Notes under the pieces: model-generated | The model's input: the letters and a program-made list of their open reading frames with translations, nothing else | Databases searched by the model: none | What the model was told of the DNA's origin: nothing | In this document: positions 23,908 to 33,267 of the stretch, piece after piece | Numbering within the stretch: the first letter of the stretch is position 1 | Layout of the letters: each line of letters begins with the position of its first letter | Origin: Lachnospiraceae bacterium | Lineage (GTDB): Bacteria > Bacillota > Clostridia > Lachnospirales > Lachnospiraceae | Assembly (NCBI GenBank): GCA_024692955.1 | Contig: JAILLW010000019.1 | Span: forward strand, 1 to 64,000 | Length of the DNA stretch: 64,000 nucleotides | Direction of reading: 5' to 3' | Program-made: the position numbers and the translations under genes

Positions 23908-26181
23908 ATGGAGAAAAAACCGGGTATCATTCGAATCATATCTGCCGCAGCGGTGCTTCTGATCATGGGTGCCGTGCTTTTTCTGCTGGGAAGACCGGCA
24001 GGGGACCGGATGCAGACCGAAGAAAAGAGACCGCCTCTTTTTGACAGTCCGTCCTATGTGGATCTTAAGGAAGGCGGGGAACTCTTTCTCTGGCTTACCG
24101 CGAGGGAGGATGCCGTGATCGGGGGTTTTTCCGCGGTGCTTGTCAACCTTGATCCGGAAGGGAAGGGAACTCTGACGCTGACCCTCTCGGATCCCGAAAC
24201 GGAAGCGGTATGGACGGCAGGGATCCCGGAGGCGGATCTTAAGACCGGAGAATGGTGCGGCATCGCATCGGAAACGGGCGAAGCATTTTCCGTAAAAGCA
24301 GGTAATTCCTATCTTCTCAAGATCGCTGCGGAGGACTTTTCTCCTTCTTTCATATGTACGCAGACGGAGGCCACGAACCGGAGCCTCCCCTTTGACGAGG
24401 CGGTCTTCACATCGGAAGAGGCTTTCAGAAACGGAACGGCACTGGATTGCGGGATCTCGCTCGGAGCGGTACTTGTCCTCGGGAAAACTCTTACCTACGG
24501 GGACATTTTTTATCATTCGCGGATCATTGCCGTACTGCTTGCCCTCTGTGCCTCGGCGCTGCTTCTCTTTGGACCGGGCAGGTGTCTTTCGGCTCTGAAA
24601 AAGATACCTTTTGAAAGATTTCTCACCGGCTTCGGAAATGAGATTTTTCTCGTGATTCTTTTTGTGACGGTCTGCCTTTCGATCCGGGTCAACGGTTACC
24701 TTGATGCCATCAATATCACTTCGGACTCCGCGGGATACCTTCGTGAAGCCGTGAACCTCGCGGCGGGAAAGGGCTTTCATTATGATGCACTGGCCGGATA
24801 TCCGGAATCCTGGTTCGCCAACTGGCCGATCCTTTATCCTGCCCTGATCGCGCTTATCATGAAGATCACGGGTACGGAGGTATATCTTGCATCCAAGCTG
24901 CTCTCGATGGCTCTGATCTTTCTGCTCATTCTGATCCTCAGGATCGTCTTTAAAAAAGATGCCTGGTTCTGCTCCCTGTGTATCCTGAACACCGGGGTCC
25001 TGCTGCTTTCCTGGTATTCCTGGAGCGAGCTTCCCTTTATCATCTTCCTCGTTCTTTTTTCGGTGGCACTTTCGGGGATCCTTACGAAAAAAGAGGATGA
25101 AAAAAAAGGAGCGGGGCGGTATCTGTTTCTCGGGGCGACGATCTGCGGCGCCTTTTTGACCCGCTATTTCGGAATGTTCCTTTTCGGGGTCATGGGGATC
25201 GTGATCCTGATACTGATGGGGGGAAATCTGAAAAAGAAAGGGAGCCTTTCCGGAAAGGAAACCGGCAAAAAAGGAAAGCTTATTCTTAAAACGGTATTCG
25301 GGGGAAAAGTGACGGGACTCATCCTGACCTCTTTCTTTTCCGGTATGTTCTGTCTTTCCTATCTGATCATGAACAGGATCAAAAACGGGATGCCCTCCGG
25401 AGTATCGCGCTCCATGTGGTGGGATGACTACGGCTCCTTAACGAATGATCTCATCGGATCTCTGCTTACGGAATTCTTCCATATCTTTCATCTGGAAACG
25501 CCGGAATATATCACGAAACTCTCCTTTGACAAGAGCGCGCTCCTTGTGATGGGGATCCTGATCCTTCTTTCCTTCCTGATCTTCAGGATCGTAAAGCCGG
25601 GTACGAGAGCTTCGATCTTCATCCTTACCGGGACCGTCTATTATGCGATGTTCATCGTGATCCGCTATTTTTCTTCGATGGATACTTTTTATTACCGCTT
25701 CTTCGCGCCTGCGACCTACCTTATCACGCTTGGGATTGCGGACGCTTTAAGAAGCATATACGGAAAGGAAGCAAAAACCGTATACCGGGCCCTCGGGATC
25801 GGGGTGGCGGCAGTCCTTGCCGTATGCTCCTTCAGCATGATCCTGGATCATATCCTTAAGACTGATGTTCCCTATTATGAGATCATACAGGCATCCTGGG
25901 ATCATGATTATGAGGAGATCCCCGAAAAAAGTGCGGTGATCTTCAGCACACTGGATTACCGGTCTTCCTTCTACCGGCCGGATGTGATCGAGGGGACCAT
26001 CGATCCTTCCGATACGATGGATACCCTGAGGGAGAGGTATCACGGAAGCTCCTGCCTTTGCATCCTCTCTTCGGATGCGGAGGCGATGATCGGCTCCGGG
26101 ATCTATGAAAAGACGGTTCATGAGGCACTCGCGGGAGCGTTTGACCCGGAAAAGAAATACACGGTGATCGGACTTGACTGA
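23908..26181 (+). CDS. Large polytopic membrane protein, GT39/PMT-like GT-C candidate
   Basis: 757 residues: a signal-anchor helix (about 10-30), an extracytoplasmic beta-rich domain of about 175 residues, then about 12 transmembrane helices. The first loop of the helical core carries ITSDSAGYLREAVNLAAGKG and FANWPILYPAL, the D-S-x-x-Y and W-P-x-x-P style motifs of GT39-like transferases. The C-terminal 100 residues are soluble. It likely transfers a sugar from a lipid carrier to a surface acceptor. It follows the flavoprotein by 32 bp, with an unusual hairpin-spaced ribosome site. Confidence 0.65.
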   Translation: MEKKPGIIRIISAAAVLLIMGAVLFLLGRPAGDRMQTEEKRPPLFDSPSYVDLKEGGELFLWLTAREDAVIGGFSAVLVNLDPEGKGTLTLTLSDPETEAVWTAGIPEADLKTGEWCGIASETGEAFSVKAGNSYLLKIAAEDFSPSFICTQTEATNRSLPFDEAVFTSEEAFRNGTALDCGISLGAVLVLGKTLTYGDIFYHSRIIAVLLALCASALLLFGPGRCLSALKKIPFERFLTGFGNEIFLVILFVTVCLSIRVNGYLDAINITSDSAGYLREAVNLAAGKGFHYDALAGYPESWFANWPILYPALIALIMKITGTEVYLASKLLSMALIFLLILILRIVFKKDAWFCSLCILNTGVLLLSWYSWSELPFIIFLVLFSVALSGILTKKEDEKKGAGRYLFLGATICGAFLTRYFGMFLFGVMGIVILILMGGNLKKKGSLSGKETGKKGKLILKTVFGGKVTGLILTSFFSGMFCLSYLIMNRIKNGMPSGVSRSMWWDDYGSLTNDLIGSLLTEFFHIFHLETPEYITKLSFDKSALLVMGILILLSFLIFRIVKPGTRASIFILTGTVYYAMFIVIRYFSSMDTFYYRFFAPATYLITLGIADALRSIYGKEAKTVYRALGIGVAAVLAVCSFSMILDHILKTDVPYYEIIQASWDHDYEEIPEKSAVIFSTLDYRSSFYRPDVIEGTIDPSDTMDTLRERYHGSSCLCILSSDAEAMIGSGIYEKTVHEALAGAFDPEKKYTVIGLD

Positions 26182-26228
26182 TCCCGTCCGAAACAATCAT
26201 TCTCCGGATAGAGCAATCGTTTTATTTG

Positions 26229-26237
26229 TGGTATGAT
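26229..26237 (+). promoter_or_regulatory. Extended -10 for the FGGY kinase-araD genes
   Basis: TGGTATGAT; predicted start near 26244. Just upstream, ATCGTTTTA (26216-26224) matches 8 of 9 bases of the right half of the operator found at 29409 and 36253, so weak control by the same regulator is possible. Confidence 0.45.
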
Positions 26238-26281
26238 GATATAAGCAGGGTATGCAAAGACTGAAAACAGGAGGGTATGGC

Positions 26282-27874
26282 ATGGACACAAAGCAACTGA
26301 TAAGAGACGGAAAGACCTATCTCGGCATTGAATTCGGATCGACGAGGATCAAGGCGGTCATGATCGATGAAAAGGGAGGCGTACTTGCGACCGGATCCCA
26401 TGAATGGGAGAATCAGCTCGATAACGGGATCTGGACCTATTCGCTGGATATGGTATGGGGAGGACTTCAGGACTGCTACGCGGATCTTCTGAAGGACGTT
26501 AAGGGAAAATACGATACGGACGTCACGAGGTTTGCCGCGATCGGCTTTTCCGCGATGATGCACGGATATCTCGCTTTTGATAAAAAGGATGAGCTGCTGG
26601 TACCCTTCCGGACATGGCGGAATACCATCACGGAACAGGCGGCGGATGTCCTTACAAAGGAATTCAGTTATAATATCCCCCAGCGCTGGAGCATTGCGCA
26701 TCTTTATCAGGCGATCCTCAACAAAGAGGCACATTGTAAGGATATCGCGTTCTTTACCACTCTGGCAGGCTATGTTCACTGGATGCTGACCGGCGAAAAG
26801 GTTCTGGGAGTCGGCGACGCGTCCGGAATGTTCCCCATCGACATAAAGACCGGCGACTTCAATGAGACGATGATCACAAAATTCGATGAGCTGACGTCCA
26901 AAGAAGGCTTTCCCTGGAAACTCCGTGACATCCTTCCGAAGGTACTGACGGCAGGAGATGCGGCGGGAAGCCTGACGGCGGAGGGTGCCGCGAAACTCGA
27001 TGTCAGCGGGAAACTGGAAGCCGGGATCCCTCTGGTTCCGCCCGAGGGGGACGCGGGAACCGGTATGACGGCAACGAATGCGGTAGGTGTCCGCACGGGC
27101 AACGTATCCGCGGGGACCTCCATCTTTGCCATGGTCGTACTTGAAAAAGAGCTTTCCAGGGTATACAAAGAGATCGATCTGGTCACAACGCCGGACGGCG
27201 CCCTTGTGGGAATGGTGCATTGCAACAACTGCACTTCGGATATCAACGCCTGGGTAAATATCTTTGACGAATTCGCGAAGACGATCGGAACACCGGTTGA
27301 TAAGAACACTCTTTATACCACGCTTTTCAATAAGGCACTTGAAGGGGATCCGGACTGCGGAGGCCTGATCTCCTATAACTATTTTTCCGGCGAACCCGTG
27401 ACTGGCTTTGATGCCGGCGCACCGATGTTCGTAAGGAAGGCTGAGGATTCCTTTACGCTTTCGAACTTTATGCGGATGCATATCTATTCTTCGCTTGCGG
27501 CACTGAAGTACGGCCTGGATCTCATGTTTAAGGAAGAAGGCGTGCGCTGCGACGAGATGTTCGGACACGGCGGGCTTTTCAAGACCCCGAAGGTAGGGCA
27601 GTCCATCGCTGCCGCAGCCATGGACACTCCCGTATCCGTTATGGAAACGGCCGGGGAAGGCGGTCCCTGGGGCATGGCGGTTCTCGCAGCCTATTATGAC
27701 GCAAAAAAGACAGAACCTTCGCTGGGGCTTCAGAAATATCTGAATGAGCGGATTTTCGCCGGCAACAAGGGAACCAAACTGAATCCGGAACCCGGTGCCG
27801 TTGCGGGCTTTGACAGGTTTATGGAAAAGTACGTCAGGGGACTTCCCGCCGAAAAAGCGGCACTTGATATGTAA
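26282..27874 (+). CDS. FGGY-family sugar kinase, probable L-ribulokinase
   Basis: 530 residues from ATG 26282, which has AGGAGGG 7 bases upstream; an earlier in-frame ATG at 26252 has none. The actin-like ATPase fold is clear: [17 protein letters not shown] (phosphate 1), [13 protein letters not shown] with RTWRN (sugar-binding), [13 protein letters not shown] and [12 protein letters not shown] (phosphate 2), and [12 protein letters not shown] with [10 protein letters not shown] (adenosine). The group next to araD in Clostridia is thought to phosphorylate L-ribulose, an alternative to classical AraB; xylulose or another pentulose cannot be excluded. It is 53 bp upstream of araD. Confidence 0.75.
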   Translation: MDTKQLIRDGKTYLGIEFGSTRIKAVMIDEKGGVLATGSHEWENQLDNGIWTYSLDMVWGGLQDCYADLLKDVKGKYDTDVTRFAAIGFSAMMHGYLAFDKKDELLVPFRTWRNTITEQAADVLTKEFSYNIPQRWSIAHLYQAILNKEAHCKDIAFFTTLAGYVHWMLTGEKVLGVGDASGMFPIDIKTGDFNETMITKFDELTSKEGFPWKLRDILPKVLTAGDAAGSLTAEGAAKLDVSGKLEAGIPLVPPEGDAGTGMTATNAVGVRTGNVSAGTSIFAMVVLEKELSRVYKEIDLVTTPDGALVGMVHCNNCTSDINAWVNIFDEFAKTIGTPVDKNTLYTTLFNKALEGDPDCGGLISYNYFSGEPVTGFDAGAPMFVRKAEDSFTLSNFMRMHIYSSLAALKYGLDLMFKEEGVRCDEMFGHGGLFKTPKVGQSIAAAAMDTPVSVMETAGEGGPWGMAVLAAYYDAKKTEPSLGLQKYLNERIFAGNKGTKLNPEPGAVAGFDRFMEKYVRGLPAEKAALDM

Positions 27875-27927
27875 TTCTCTAAAGAGGCTGCCTGCTCTTA
27901 CCGGATTTTCAAAAAGGAGGAGATGAA

Positions 27928-28629
27928 ATGCTGGAAGAATTAAAGAAACAGGTCTATGAAGCGAATATGCTGCTCCCGAAGTACGGCCTTGTGACCTTCA
28001 CCTGGGGAAATGTCAGCGGGATCGACAAGGATCAGGGACTTTTCGTGATCAAGCCTTCCGGAGTGGATTATGACAAACTCCGCCCGGAGGATATGGTGGT
28101 GATGGATCTCGAGGGAAACCGCGTGGAAGGAAGGCTGAATCCCTCCTCCGATACCCCGACGCATCTCGAACTTTATAAGGCATTTCCGGAGATCGGCGGG
28201 ATCGTGCACACCCATTCCTCCTACGCCACCAGCTGGGCACAGGCGGGCAGATCCATTCCCTGCTACGGAACGACGCACGCGGATTATATTTACGGGGAGG
28301 TACCCTGCTTAAGGTGTCTGACCAAAGATGAGATCGATGAGGCCTATGAGGAGAATACGGGGCATCTCATCGTAAACGAATTTACCAGAATGGGGAAGGA
28401 GATCATGGCGGTACCGGCGGTCCTTTGCAAAAACCACGGGCCCTTCGCCTGGGGCAAAGATGCTCATGATGCCGTACATAACGCGGTGGTCCTCGAGGAA
28501 GTCGCGAAGATGGCATATCGCGCCGAAACGATCAATCCCTCTATCAAGCCGGCGCCCCAGGAGCTCCAGGACAAGCATTATTACCGGAAGCACGGAGCCA
28601 ATGCCTATTACGGGCAGAGCGGAAACTGA
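27928..28629 (+). CDS. araD: L-ribulose-5-phosphate 4-epimerase
   Basis: 233 residues, the family's usual length. Class II aldolase fold: TWGNVSG and [10 protein letters not shown] (phosphate binding), the zinc ligands in VHTHSSYAT and a later His ([10 protein letters not shown]), and [10 protein letters not shown]. It converts L-ribulose-5-phosphate to D-xylulose-5-phosphate, feeding arabinose into the pentose phosphate or phosphoketolase route. AAAGGAGGAG precedes ATG 27928. The pairing with the kinase upstream supports an arabinose catabolic operon; no araA isomerase is in the window. Confidence 0.92.
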   Translation: MLEELKKQVYEANMLLPKYGLVTFTWGNVSGIDKDQGLFVIKPSGVDYDKLRPEDMVVMDLEGNRVEGRLNPSSDTPTHLELYKAFPEIGGIVHTHSSYATSWAQAGRSIPCYGTTHADYIYGEVPCLRCLTKDEIDEAYEENTGHLIVNEFTRMGKEIMAVPAVLCKNHGPFAWGKDAHDAVHNAVVLEEVAKMAYRAETINPSIKPAPQELQDKHYYRKHGANAYYGQSGN

Positions 28630-28633
28630 CGGA

Positions 28634-29218
28634 TCAGGACCGTTTCTGCGAATACTCTTCGAACCGCTCTTTTATATCCGGGCGGGAAGCAAAGAATGCC
28701 TCCTTCAGGGCCCGGTTCCAGAGGGAAAACTCTTCCCCGGCACGGAACTGTCCGCAGAAGCCGTCGGTCATTTCAAAGAGGTCCCGGGCGATCCTTGATC
28801 TTTTCGTATCGTCGCCGGCCTTCATGATACCGAAATAAGAAGCATAATCACTGTCCTCACAGGTCTTAAGATAGGTGAGGGCAGTGTTTTTATATTCCTG
28901 ATAAAGGAACGGTTCCATGAACGGATCGGCAGGCTCTTCAAGCATCAGCTCCCTTTTCGCTTCGCGGATCTTTCTTTTGGCAAAGAGGGAAACCGGCGAA
29001 AGGCTCCGGTTAAGGTAGATCAGATTCAGACACTGCCCGAGGAAACGATCGAGGGCTTTCTTTCCTGTTCCGTACCGGAAGCCGGATATGTTCCGGATTA
29101 CGGAAAGCTCCCGGGGATCGCATTCCGGATCTTCCGACAATTCCTTAAGGATATCCGCACGCTTTTTCGCGTCGGTTTCCCTGTAATAGGGCAGATAGAT
29201 CGCTTTGATTTCGCTCAT
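28634..29218 (-). CDS. Conserved hypothetical protein, soluble, helical
   Basis: 194 residues, not recognised. It is predicted nearly all helical and charged, with no signal peptide, membrane segment or Cys motif. Landmarks are YLPYYRETDAKKRADIL at the N-terminus and a repeated Phe/Tyr-rich middle (FMEPFLYQEYKNTAL). It is convergent with araD with only 4 bp between stops. GGAGG precedes its ATG, so it is a genuine gene and not a shadow. It resembles small Lachnospiraceae-specific proteins, but I cannot name a function. Confidence 0.6.
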   Translation of the reverse strand: MSEIKAIYLPYYRETDAKKRADILKELSEDPECDPRELSVIRNISGFRYGTGKKALDRFLGQCLNLIYLNRSLSPVSLFAKRKIREAKRELMLEEPADPFMEPFLYQEYKNTALTYLKTCEDSDYASYFGIMKAGDDTKRSRIARDLFEMTDGFCGQFRAGEEFSLWNRALKEAFFASRPDIKERFEEYSQKRS

Positions 29219-29307
29219 AAAAACCTCCGGTCCGAACCGAAAATAAGGGCTTTCGGCTCAATACTTCCGGTTCATCATAACGTAGTTTCACAAAAAAAGG
29301 CAATACG

Positions 29308-29317
29308 AAAACGTTTT
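29308..29317 (+). promoter_or_regulatory. AAAACGTTTT palindrome upstream of transporter promoter
   Basis: A perfect 10-bp palindrome with the same CG-centred core as the downstream operator. It lies about 12 bases before the -35. It could be a second operator or a cre-like site. Confidence 0.45.
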
Positions 29318-29329
29318 TTATTGTACAAC

Positions 29330-29358
29330 TTGACACAAAAGATAATCAATGATAACAT
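29330..29358 (+). promoter_or_regulatory. Promoter for CUT1 transporter operon
   Basis: TTGACA (29330-29335), a 17-bp spacer and TAACAT (29353-29358). The expected start near 29365 leaves a leader of about 170 bases. This 317-bp gap between genes is explained by the promoter and its two palindromes. Confidence 0.65.
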
Positions 29359-29408
29359 AAAAAACGGTCAAGTGCTGATGAGGCGCCGTCGGCAGGATGA
29401 CTGGACAT

Positions 29409-29424
29409 GGTAAAACGTTATACC
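29409..29424 (+). promoter_or_regulatory. 16-bp operator-like palindrome, copy 1
   Basis: GGTAAAACGTTATACC: 14 of 16 bases are self-complementary, centred on CG as in LacI/GalR-family operators. It lies at about +45, where a bound repressor would block elongation. A 14-of-16 match occurs in front of GH51 at 36253. Confidence 0.6.
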
Positions 29425-29535
29425 GAGTCCGCTATGCTTTCCGTATGTTTTCGGAAAAACAGCTATTTTGTTTTTTGGGAGGATTGGGAGGAAAAGCAAA
29501 ACTACATCTACATTGTGAAAGGAGATGTGAAAGAA

Positions 29536-31104
29536 ATGAAGTTATTTATCAAAAAGGCAGCAGCTATTTCACTTTCTGCTCTGATGGTTGCGGGGTTAGC
29601 AGCATGTGGAGGCGGAAGCAGTAACGGCGGCGGCAGCGCCAGCGCTGATAACGGCGGCGGCGACACGACTGCGGCTACCACCACGACCGATACCGCCAGC
29701 ACGGATTCCGGTTCCGATGCCGCGGCATCCGGCGATTATGTAAAACTTGTTCTGTGGGGCAACGGTTCTGCCGATACCGCGGACTGCGCTGAGGTAGCGG
29801 AAGCTGTCAGCAAGATCACTCGTGAGAAGATCGGTTGCGAAATCGAACTCGTTCGTGGACAGGACGGTGAGCAGATCAACCTCGCTCTTACCACCGGCGA
29901 ACCTATCGACCTTCTTTGCTACAACAATATCAACGGTCAGTTCAATACCGTAGTTAACAACAACTGGGCATATCCGCTTGACGAACTGCTTGAGAAGTAC
30001 GGCCAGGGCGCAAAGGAAGTTATCAACCAGTACGACCTTGACGCCTGCAAATACAACGGCGTTCTCTATGCTCTTCCGAACCAGAAGGATACTTCCCGTG
30101 CAGCAGGTTTCGCAATGCGTAAGGACATCTGCGACGAGCTCGGCATCACGGTTCCCGAGATGGGTACCTACGAAGAGATGCACGACATCCTTGTAAAGGT
30201 TCATGAAGCATATCCGGATATGTATCCCCTTGTTCCTACATGGGCAGGCGGCGGAATGCAGACGACTCTTCCTGCAGATCCTCTTGGCGACAGCCTTGGT
30301 ATTCTTGAGGATGCACGTGAGTCCAGCACGACCGTTGTTGACCAGGCCGAGACCAAGTCTTTCCAGGACTTCTGCAAGATGATGTGGCAGTGGAACCGGG
30401 AAGGCCTGATCATGCCCGATGCTACGACGACCACAGAGAACGCTCTTCTTTCCAGCAACGGATTCGCAATGTTTGAGAACTGGAAGCCGGGCAAAGAGCT
30501 CGAAGTTTACAAGGGTAATGGTAAAGAAGTTTACTTCATGAAGATACATGGTCCTATCAAGCATACGGCTATCCCGAACGGAAACTCCTGGATCATCCCT
30601 TACAGCACCAAGCATCCTGAGGAAGCTATGAAGATGTGGGATCTTATGTACACCGATCCTGATGTTTCCAACCTTCTTATCAACGGTATCGAAGGCAAGC
30701 ACTGGGTATACACGGATGACACCCACAAGATGATCAAGTCTCCTGAAGGTGTTGACCCGAACGCATCCGGTTACTCTTCGATGGACTGGGCATGGCCGAA
30801 TCAGCAGATCACCCCTGTATGGGAAGGTGCTGAGGATCCCGATCTCTGGACCAAGCTCAACGAGTTCAACAACAGTGGTGTTCCGAGTCCTGCAATGGGC
30901 TTTGTATGGGACAGCAGCTCCGTTATGAACCAGGTTACCGCCTGCAATAACGTTACCGCTACCTACAGAACCGCTCTTATGTGGGGTTCGATCGATCCCG
31001 AAGAGAATCTTCCGAAGTTCATCGACGAACTTAAGGCTGCCGGCATTGACGAGATCATCGCTGAGAAGCAGAAACAGCTTGATGCATTTCTTGCAAGTAA
31101 GTAA
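29536..31104 (+). CDS. ABC transporter substrate-binding lipoprotein (CUT1, LipO/LplA-like)
   Basis: 522 residues from ATG 29536, with AAAGGAG 11 bases upstream. Earlier in-frame starts lie in the leader. A signal peptide with lipobox (GLAACG) and a low-complexity Gly/Ser/Thr linker (about 25-70) precede the two-lobed binding domain, with VKLVLWGNGSADTADC at its start and EVYFMKIHGP and WIIPYSTKHPEEAMKMWDLM typical of large oligosaccharide-binding proteins. The codon choice is noticeably more U-rich than neighbours, as in highly expressed genes. The shared operator with GH51 suggests arabino-oligosaccharides as ligand; that is inference. Confidence 0.85.
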   Translation: MKLFIKKAAAISLSALMVAGLAACGGGSSNGGGSASADNGGGDTTAATTTTDTASTDSGSDAAASGDYVKLVLWGNGSADTADCAEVAEAVSKITREKIGCEIELVRGQDGEQINLALTTGEPIDLLCYNNINGQFNTVVNNNWAYPLDELLEKYGQGAKEVINQYDLDACKYNGVLYALPNQKDTSRAAGFAMRKDICDELGITVPEMGTYEEMHDILVKVHEAYPDMYPLVPTWAGGGMQTTLPADPLGDSLGILEDARESSTTVVDQAETKSFQDFCKMMWQWNREGLIMPDATTTTENALLSSNGFAMFENWKPGKELEVYKGNGKEVYFMKIHGPIKHTAIPNGNSWIIPYSTKHPEEAMKMWDLMYTDPDVSNLLINGIEGKHWVYTDDTHKMIKSPEGVDPNASGYSSMDWAWPNQQITPVWEGAEDPDLWTKLNEFNNSGVPSPAMGFVWDSSSVMNQVTACNNVTATYRTALMWGSIDPEENLPKFIDELKAAGIDEIIAEKQKQLDAFLASK

Positions 31105-31138
31105 TTCTGTCTGACAGACAACATTAACACGTAGTAAA

Positions 31139-31183
31139 ATGCAGGTGTCAGAAGCTATCAGTTAATACTTTTGGCACCTGCAT
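31139..31183 (+). other. Stable hairpin between binding-protein and permease genes
   Basis: ATGCAGGTG (31139-31147) pairs perfectly with CACCTGCAT (31175-31183), with a partly paired interior (CAGAAG/CTTTTG). No T run follows. Such hairpins usually protect the upstream mRNA and keep binding protein more abundant than permeases. Confidence 0.65.
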
Positions 31184-31217
31184 AATGATTTGACGTGAAT
31201 ATTGGGAGGGGTTACAC

Positions 31218-32135
31218 TTGAAGAAATTCAAAAAAGCAATAAAGCATTTCTGGCCGATGTATTTGATGTTCTTACCCGGCGTGATATATCTTTTTATCAA
31301 TTCATATATCCCGATGTTTGGCGTGCAGATCGCTTTCAGAAAGTACAATGCGCGCGAGGGCGTATATGGAAGTCCCTGGTGCGGATGGCAGAACTTCGAG
31401 TTCCTCACCCGGACCAAAGACGCGTGGATCATGATCAGAAACACCGTACTCTATAATCTCGTATTTATCTTTCTGGGTACGATCCTGGCTGTAACGACGG
31501 CGATCATTCTGAATGAAATCCGCCGGAAAACGGCAAAGCAGTTTTATCAGACGATTATCCTGATTCCGTTCCTGATCTCGATGGTCATCGTCAGCTATCT
31601 TGCTTACGCTTTCCTGAGCACCAGCAACGGATATATCAACAACTCATTGGTAAAGTTGTTTGGCATAACTGCCATAGACTGGTACAACCAGCCGAAATAC
31701 TGGCCGGTTATCCTTGTGATCATTAATATCTGGAAGGGCCTCGGATATAATATGATCCTCTATTATGCTACCATCTGCGGTATTGACAGTACACTGTACG
31801 AAGCCGCGGTTGTGGATGGAGCTACCCGGTGGCAGAAAGTGGTGCATGTCACCCTGCCCGGTCTGAAATCCACCATCATCATCCTGACACTAATGGCACT
31901 CGGCGGAATCTTCCGCTCGGATTTCGGTCTTTTCTATCAGGTTCCTCAGAACTCCGGTCCGTTGGTCAATGTAACGCAGACGATCGATACCTATGTATAT
32001 CGCGGACTGATGCAGAACAACAATATTGGAATGTCTTCAGCAGCGGGTCTTTATCAGTCTGTTGTCGGATTTGTGCTGGTAGTTACCGCAAATGCGATAG
32101 TCAGAAAGATCGACAACGACAGTTCGCTGTTTTAA
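31218..32135 (+). CDS. CUT1 ABC transporter permease, LplB-like
   Basis: 305 residues with six transmembrane helices. The ATPase-contact EAA loop is present as YEAAVVDGATRWQKVVHVTLPG. The start TTG or ATG: the first Met codon in this frame after GGGAGGGG is at 31218 (TTG, MKKFKKAIKHFW). The N-terminus MYLMFLPGVIYLFINSYIPM is typical of the LplB/YteP group, which imports complex pectin- or hemicellulose-derived oligosaccharides. It is followed after 15 bp by the second permease. Confidence 0.88.
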   Translation: MKKFKKAIKHFWPMYLMFLPGVIYLFINSYIPMFGVQIAFRKYNAREGVYGSPWCGWQNFEFLTRTKDAWIMIRNTVLYNLVFIFLGTILAVTTAIILNEIRRKTAKQFYQTIILIPFLISMVIVSYLAYAFLSTSNGYINNSLVKLFGITAIDWYNQPKYWPVILVIINIWKGLGYNMILYYATICGIDSTLYEAAVVDGATRWQKVVHVTLPGLKSTIIILTLMALGGIFRSDFGLFYQVPQNSGPLVNVTQTIDTYVYRGLMQNNNIGMSSAAGLYQSVVGFVLVVTANAIVRKIDNDSSLF

Positions 32136-32150
32136 GAGGAGGAGCAAAAC

Positions 32151-33038
32151 ATGGTACAAAAAGACAGGGGATTTCAGATATTCGCAAATGCGCTGATGAT
32201 TTTTCTGGTTATCTGTGTGCTTGCACCTTTTTTCCTGATGCTGATGTCATCGCTTACCGATGAACAGACACTGATCGCGAACGGATACAGCTTTTTCCCG
32301 AAAAAATTCAGCACCTACGCTTACAGGTATCTGCTGGTTCAGTCCGGCTCTGTGGCGCGCGGCTATTTCATTTCGGTAATGATCACGGCGATCGGAACTT
32401 TCAGCAATCTGTTTATCACATTGCTGTTTGCATACCCGCTTTCGAGAAAAGAGCTTCCCGGAAGAAACTTCTTTGCTTTTTATCTCTTCTTCACGATGCT
32501 CTTCTCGGGAGGTCTGGTTCCTGCATACCTGATGTGGACTCAGACGTTCCATATCCGCAACACCATTTACGCGCTGCTGATTCCGGGTCTGCTCATGAGC
32601 CCGTTCAACGTAATTATGATGCGTACATACTTCACAACGAATATTCCGGATGAAGTTATCGACGCGGCAAGAGTTGACGGAGCGGGTGAGTTCAAGATCC
32701 TCTTCGGGGTGGTTTTCCCTATGGCCGTACCGATCACGGCTACGATCGGACTTCTGGTCGGTCTTGCATACTGGAACGACTGGATGAACGGTCTGTATTA
32801 TATCAATGATGACAAACTGTACAGTATTCAGGTTCTGCTTATGAAGATCCAGAGAAACCTGGACCAGCTGAGACAGCAGGCTCAGAACGGAAGCGGTAAC
32901 GTAAACCTTGCGGAACTTCCGTCGACTTCCGTTCGAATGGCACTGACGGTTATGGGTATCCTTCCCGTAATGATCATCTATCCTTTCCTTCAGAGGTACT
33001 TTGTAAAGGGTATTACGATCGGTGCCGTAAAGGGATAA
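32151..33038 (+). CDS. CUT1 ABC transporter permease, LplC/YtcP-like
   Basis: 295 residues with six membrane helices and the EAA loop DAARVDGAGEFKILFGVVFPM. N-terminal helix VICVLAPFFLMLMSSLTDEQ and the final QRYFVKGITIGAVKG are typical of LplC/YtcP permeases. It forms a heterodimer with the LplB-like protein. No ATP-binding subunit is encoded in the operon; these systems commonly share one MsmX/UgpC-type ATPase encoded elsewhere. AGGAGGAG precedes ATG 32151. A terminator closes the operon. Confidence 0.88.
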   Translation: MVQKDRGFQIFANALMIFLVICVLAPFFLMLMSSLTDEQTLIANGYSFFPKKFSTYAYRYLLVQSGSVARGYFISVMITAIGTFSNLFITLLFAYPLSRKELPGRNFFAFYLFFTMLFSGGLVPAYLMWTQTFHIRNTIYALLIPGLLMSPFNVIMMRTYFTTNIPDEVIDAARVDGAGEFKILFGVVFPMAVPITATIGLLVGLAYWNDWMNGLYYINDDKLYSIQVLLMKIQRNLDQLRQQAQNGSGNVNLAELPSTSVRMALTVMGILPVMIIYPFLQRYFVKGITIGAVKG

Positions 33039-33086
33039 TAAGTGCAGCATAAGGATTGATCGGAAATTCAGATCAATGAAGTAATG

Positions 33087-33127
33087 AAGTGACCGCCGGT
33101 CTTATGGACTGAGGCGGTCACTTTTTT
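33087..33127 (+). terminator. Intrinsic terminator of CUT1 operon
   Basis: AAGTGACCGCC and GGCGGTCACTT form an 11-bp perfect stem with a 15-base loop, followed by six T residues. Confidence 0.9.
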
Positions 33128-33199
33128 GCTGCAGGAATACCGGGAATGATAATAATATAACAAAGTTCGCCGTTCCCGCGGAATTTCGGGTGAAAACAG

Positions 33200-33229
33200 T
33201 TGAAAAGTATCTTGAAAAAGGGGTAAAAT
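33200..33229 (+). promoter_or_regulatory. Promoter for ECF S-component/hydrogenase-sensor operon
   Basis: TTGAAA (33200-33205), an 18-bp spacer, TAAAAT (33224-33229). Predicted start near 33236, about 30 bases before the GTG start. Confidence 0.5.
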
Positions 33230-33267
33230 TATCTTGTATTTCCAAAAATTTCAGGAGGTCAAACAAG

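Noticed and set aside
26222..27568. 448-residue open frame on the minus strand
   Set aside because: Antisense to the FGGY kinase, whose ATP-binding motifs are complete.
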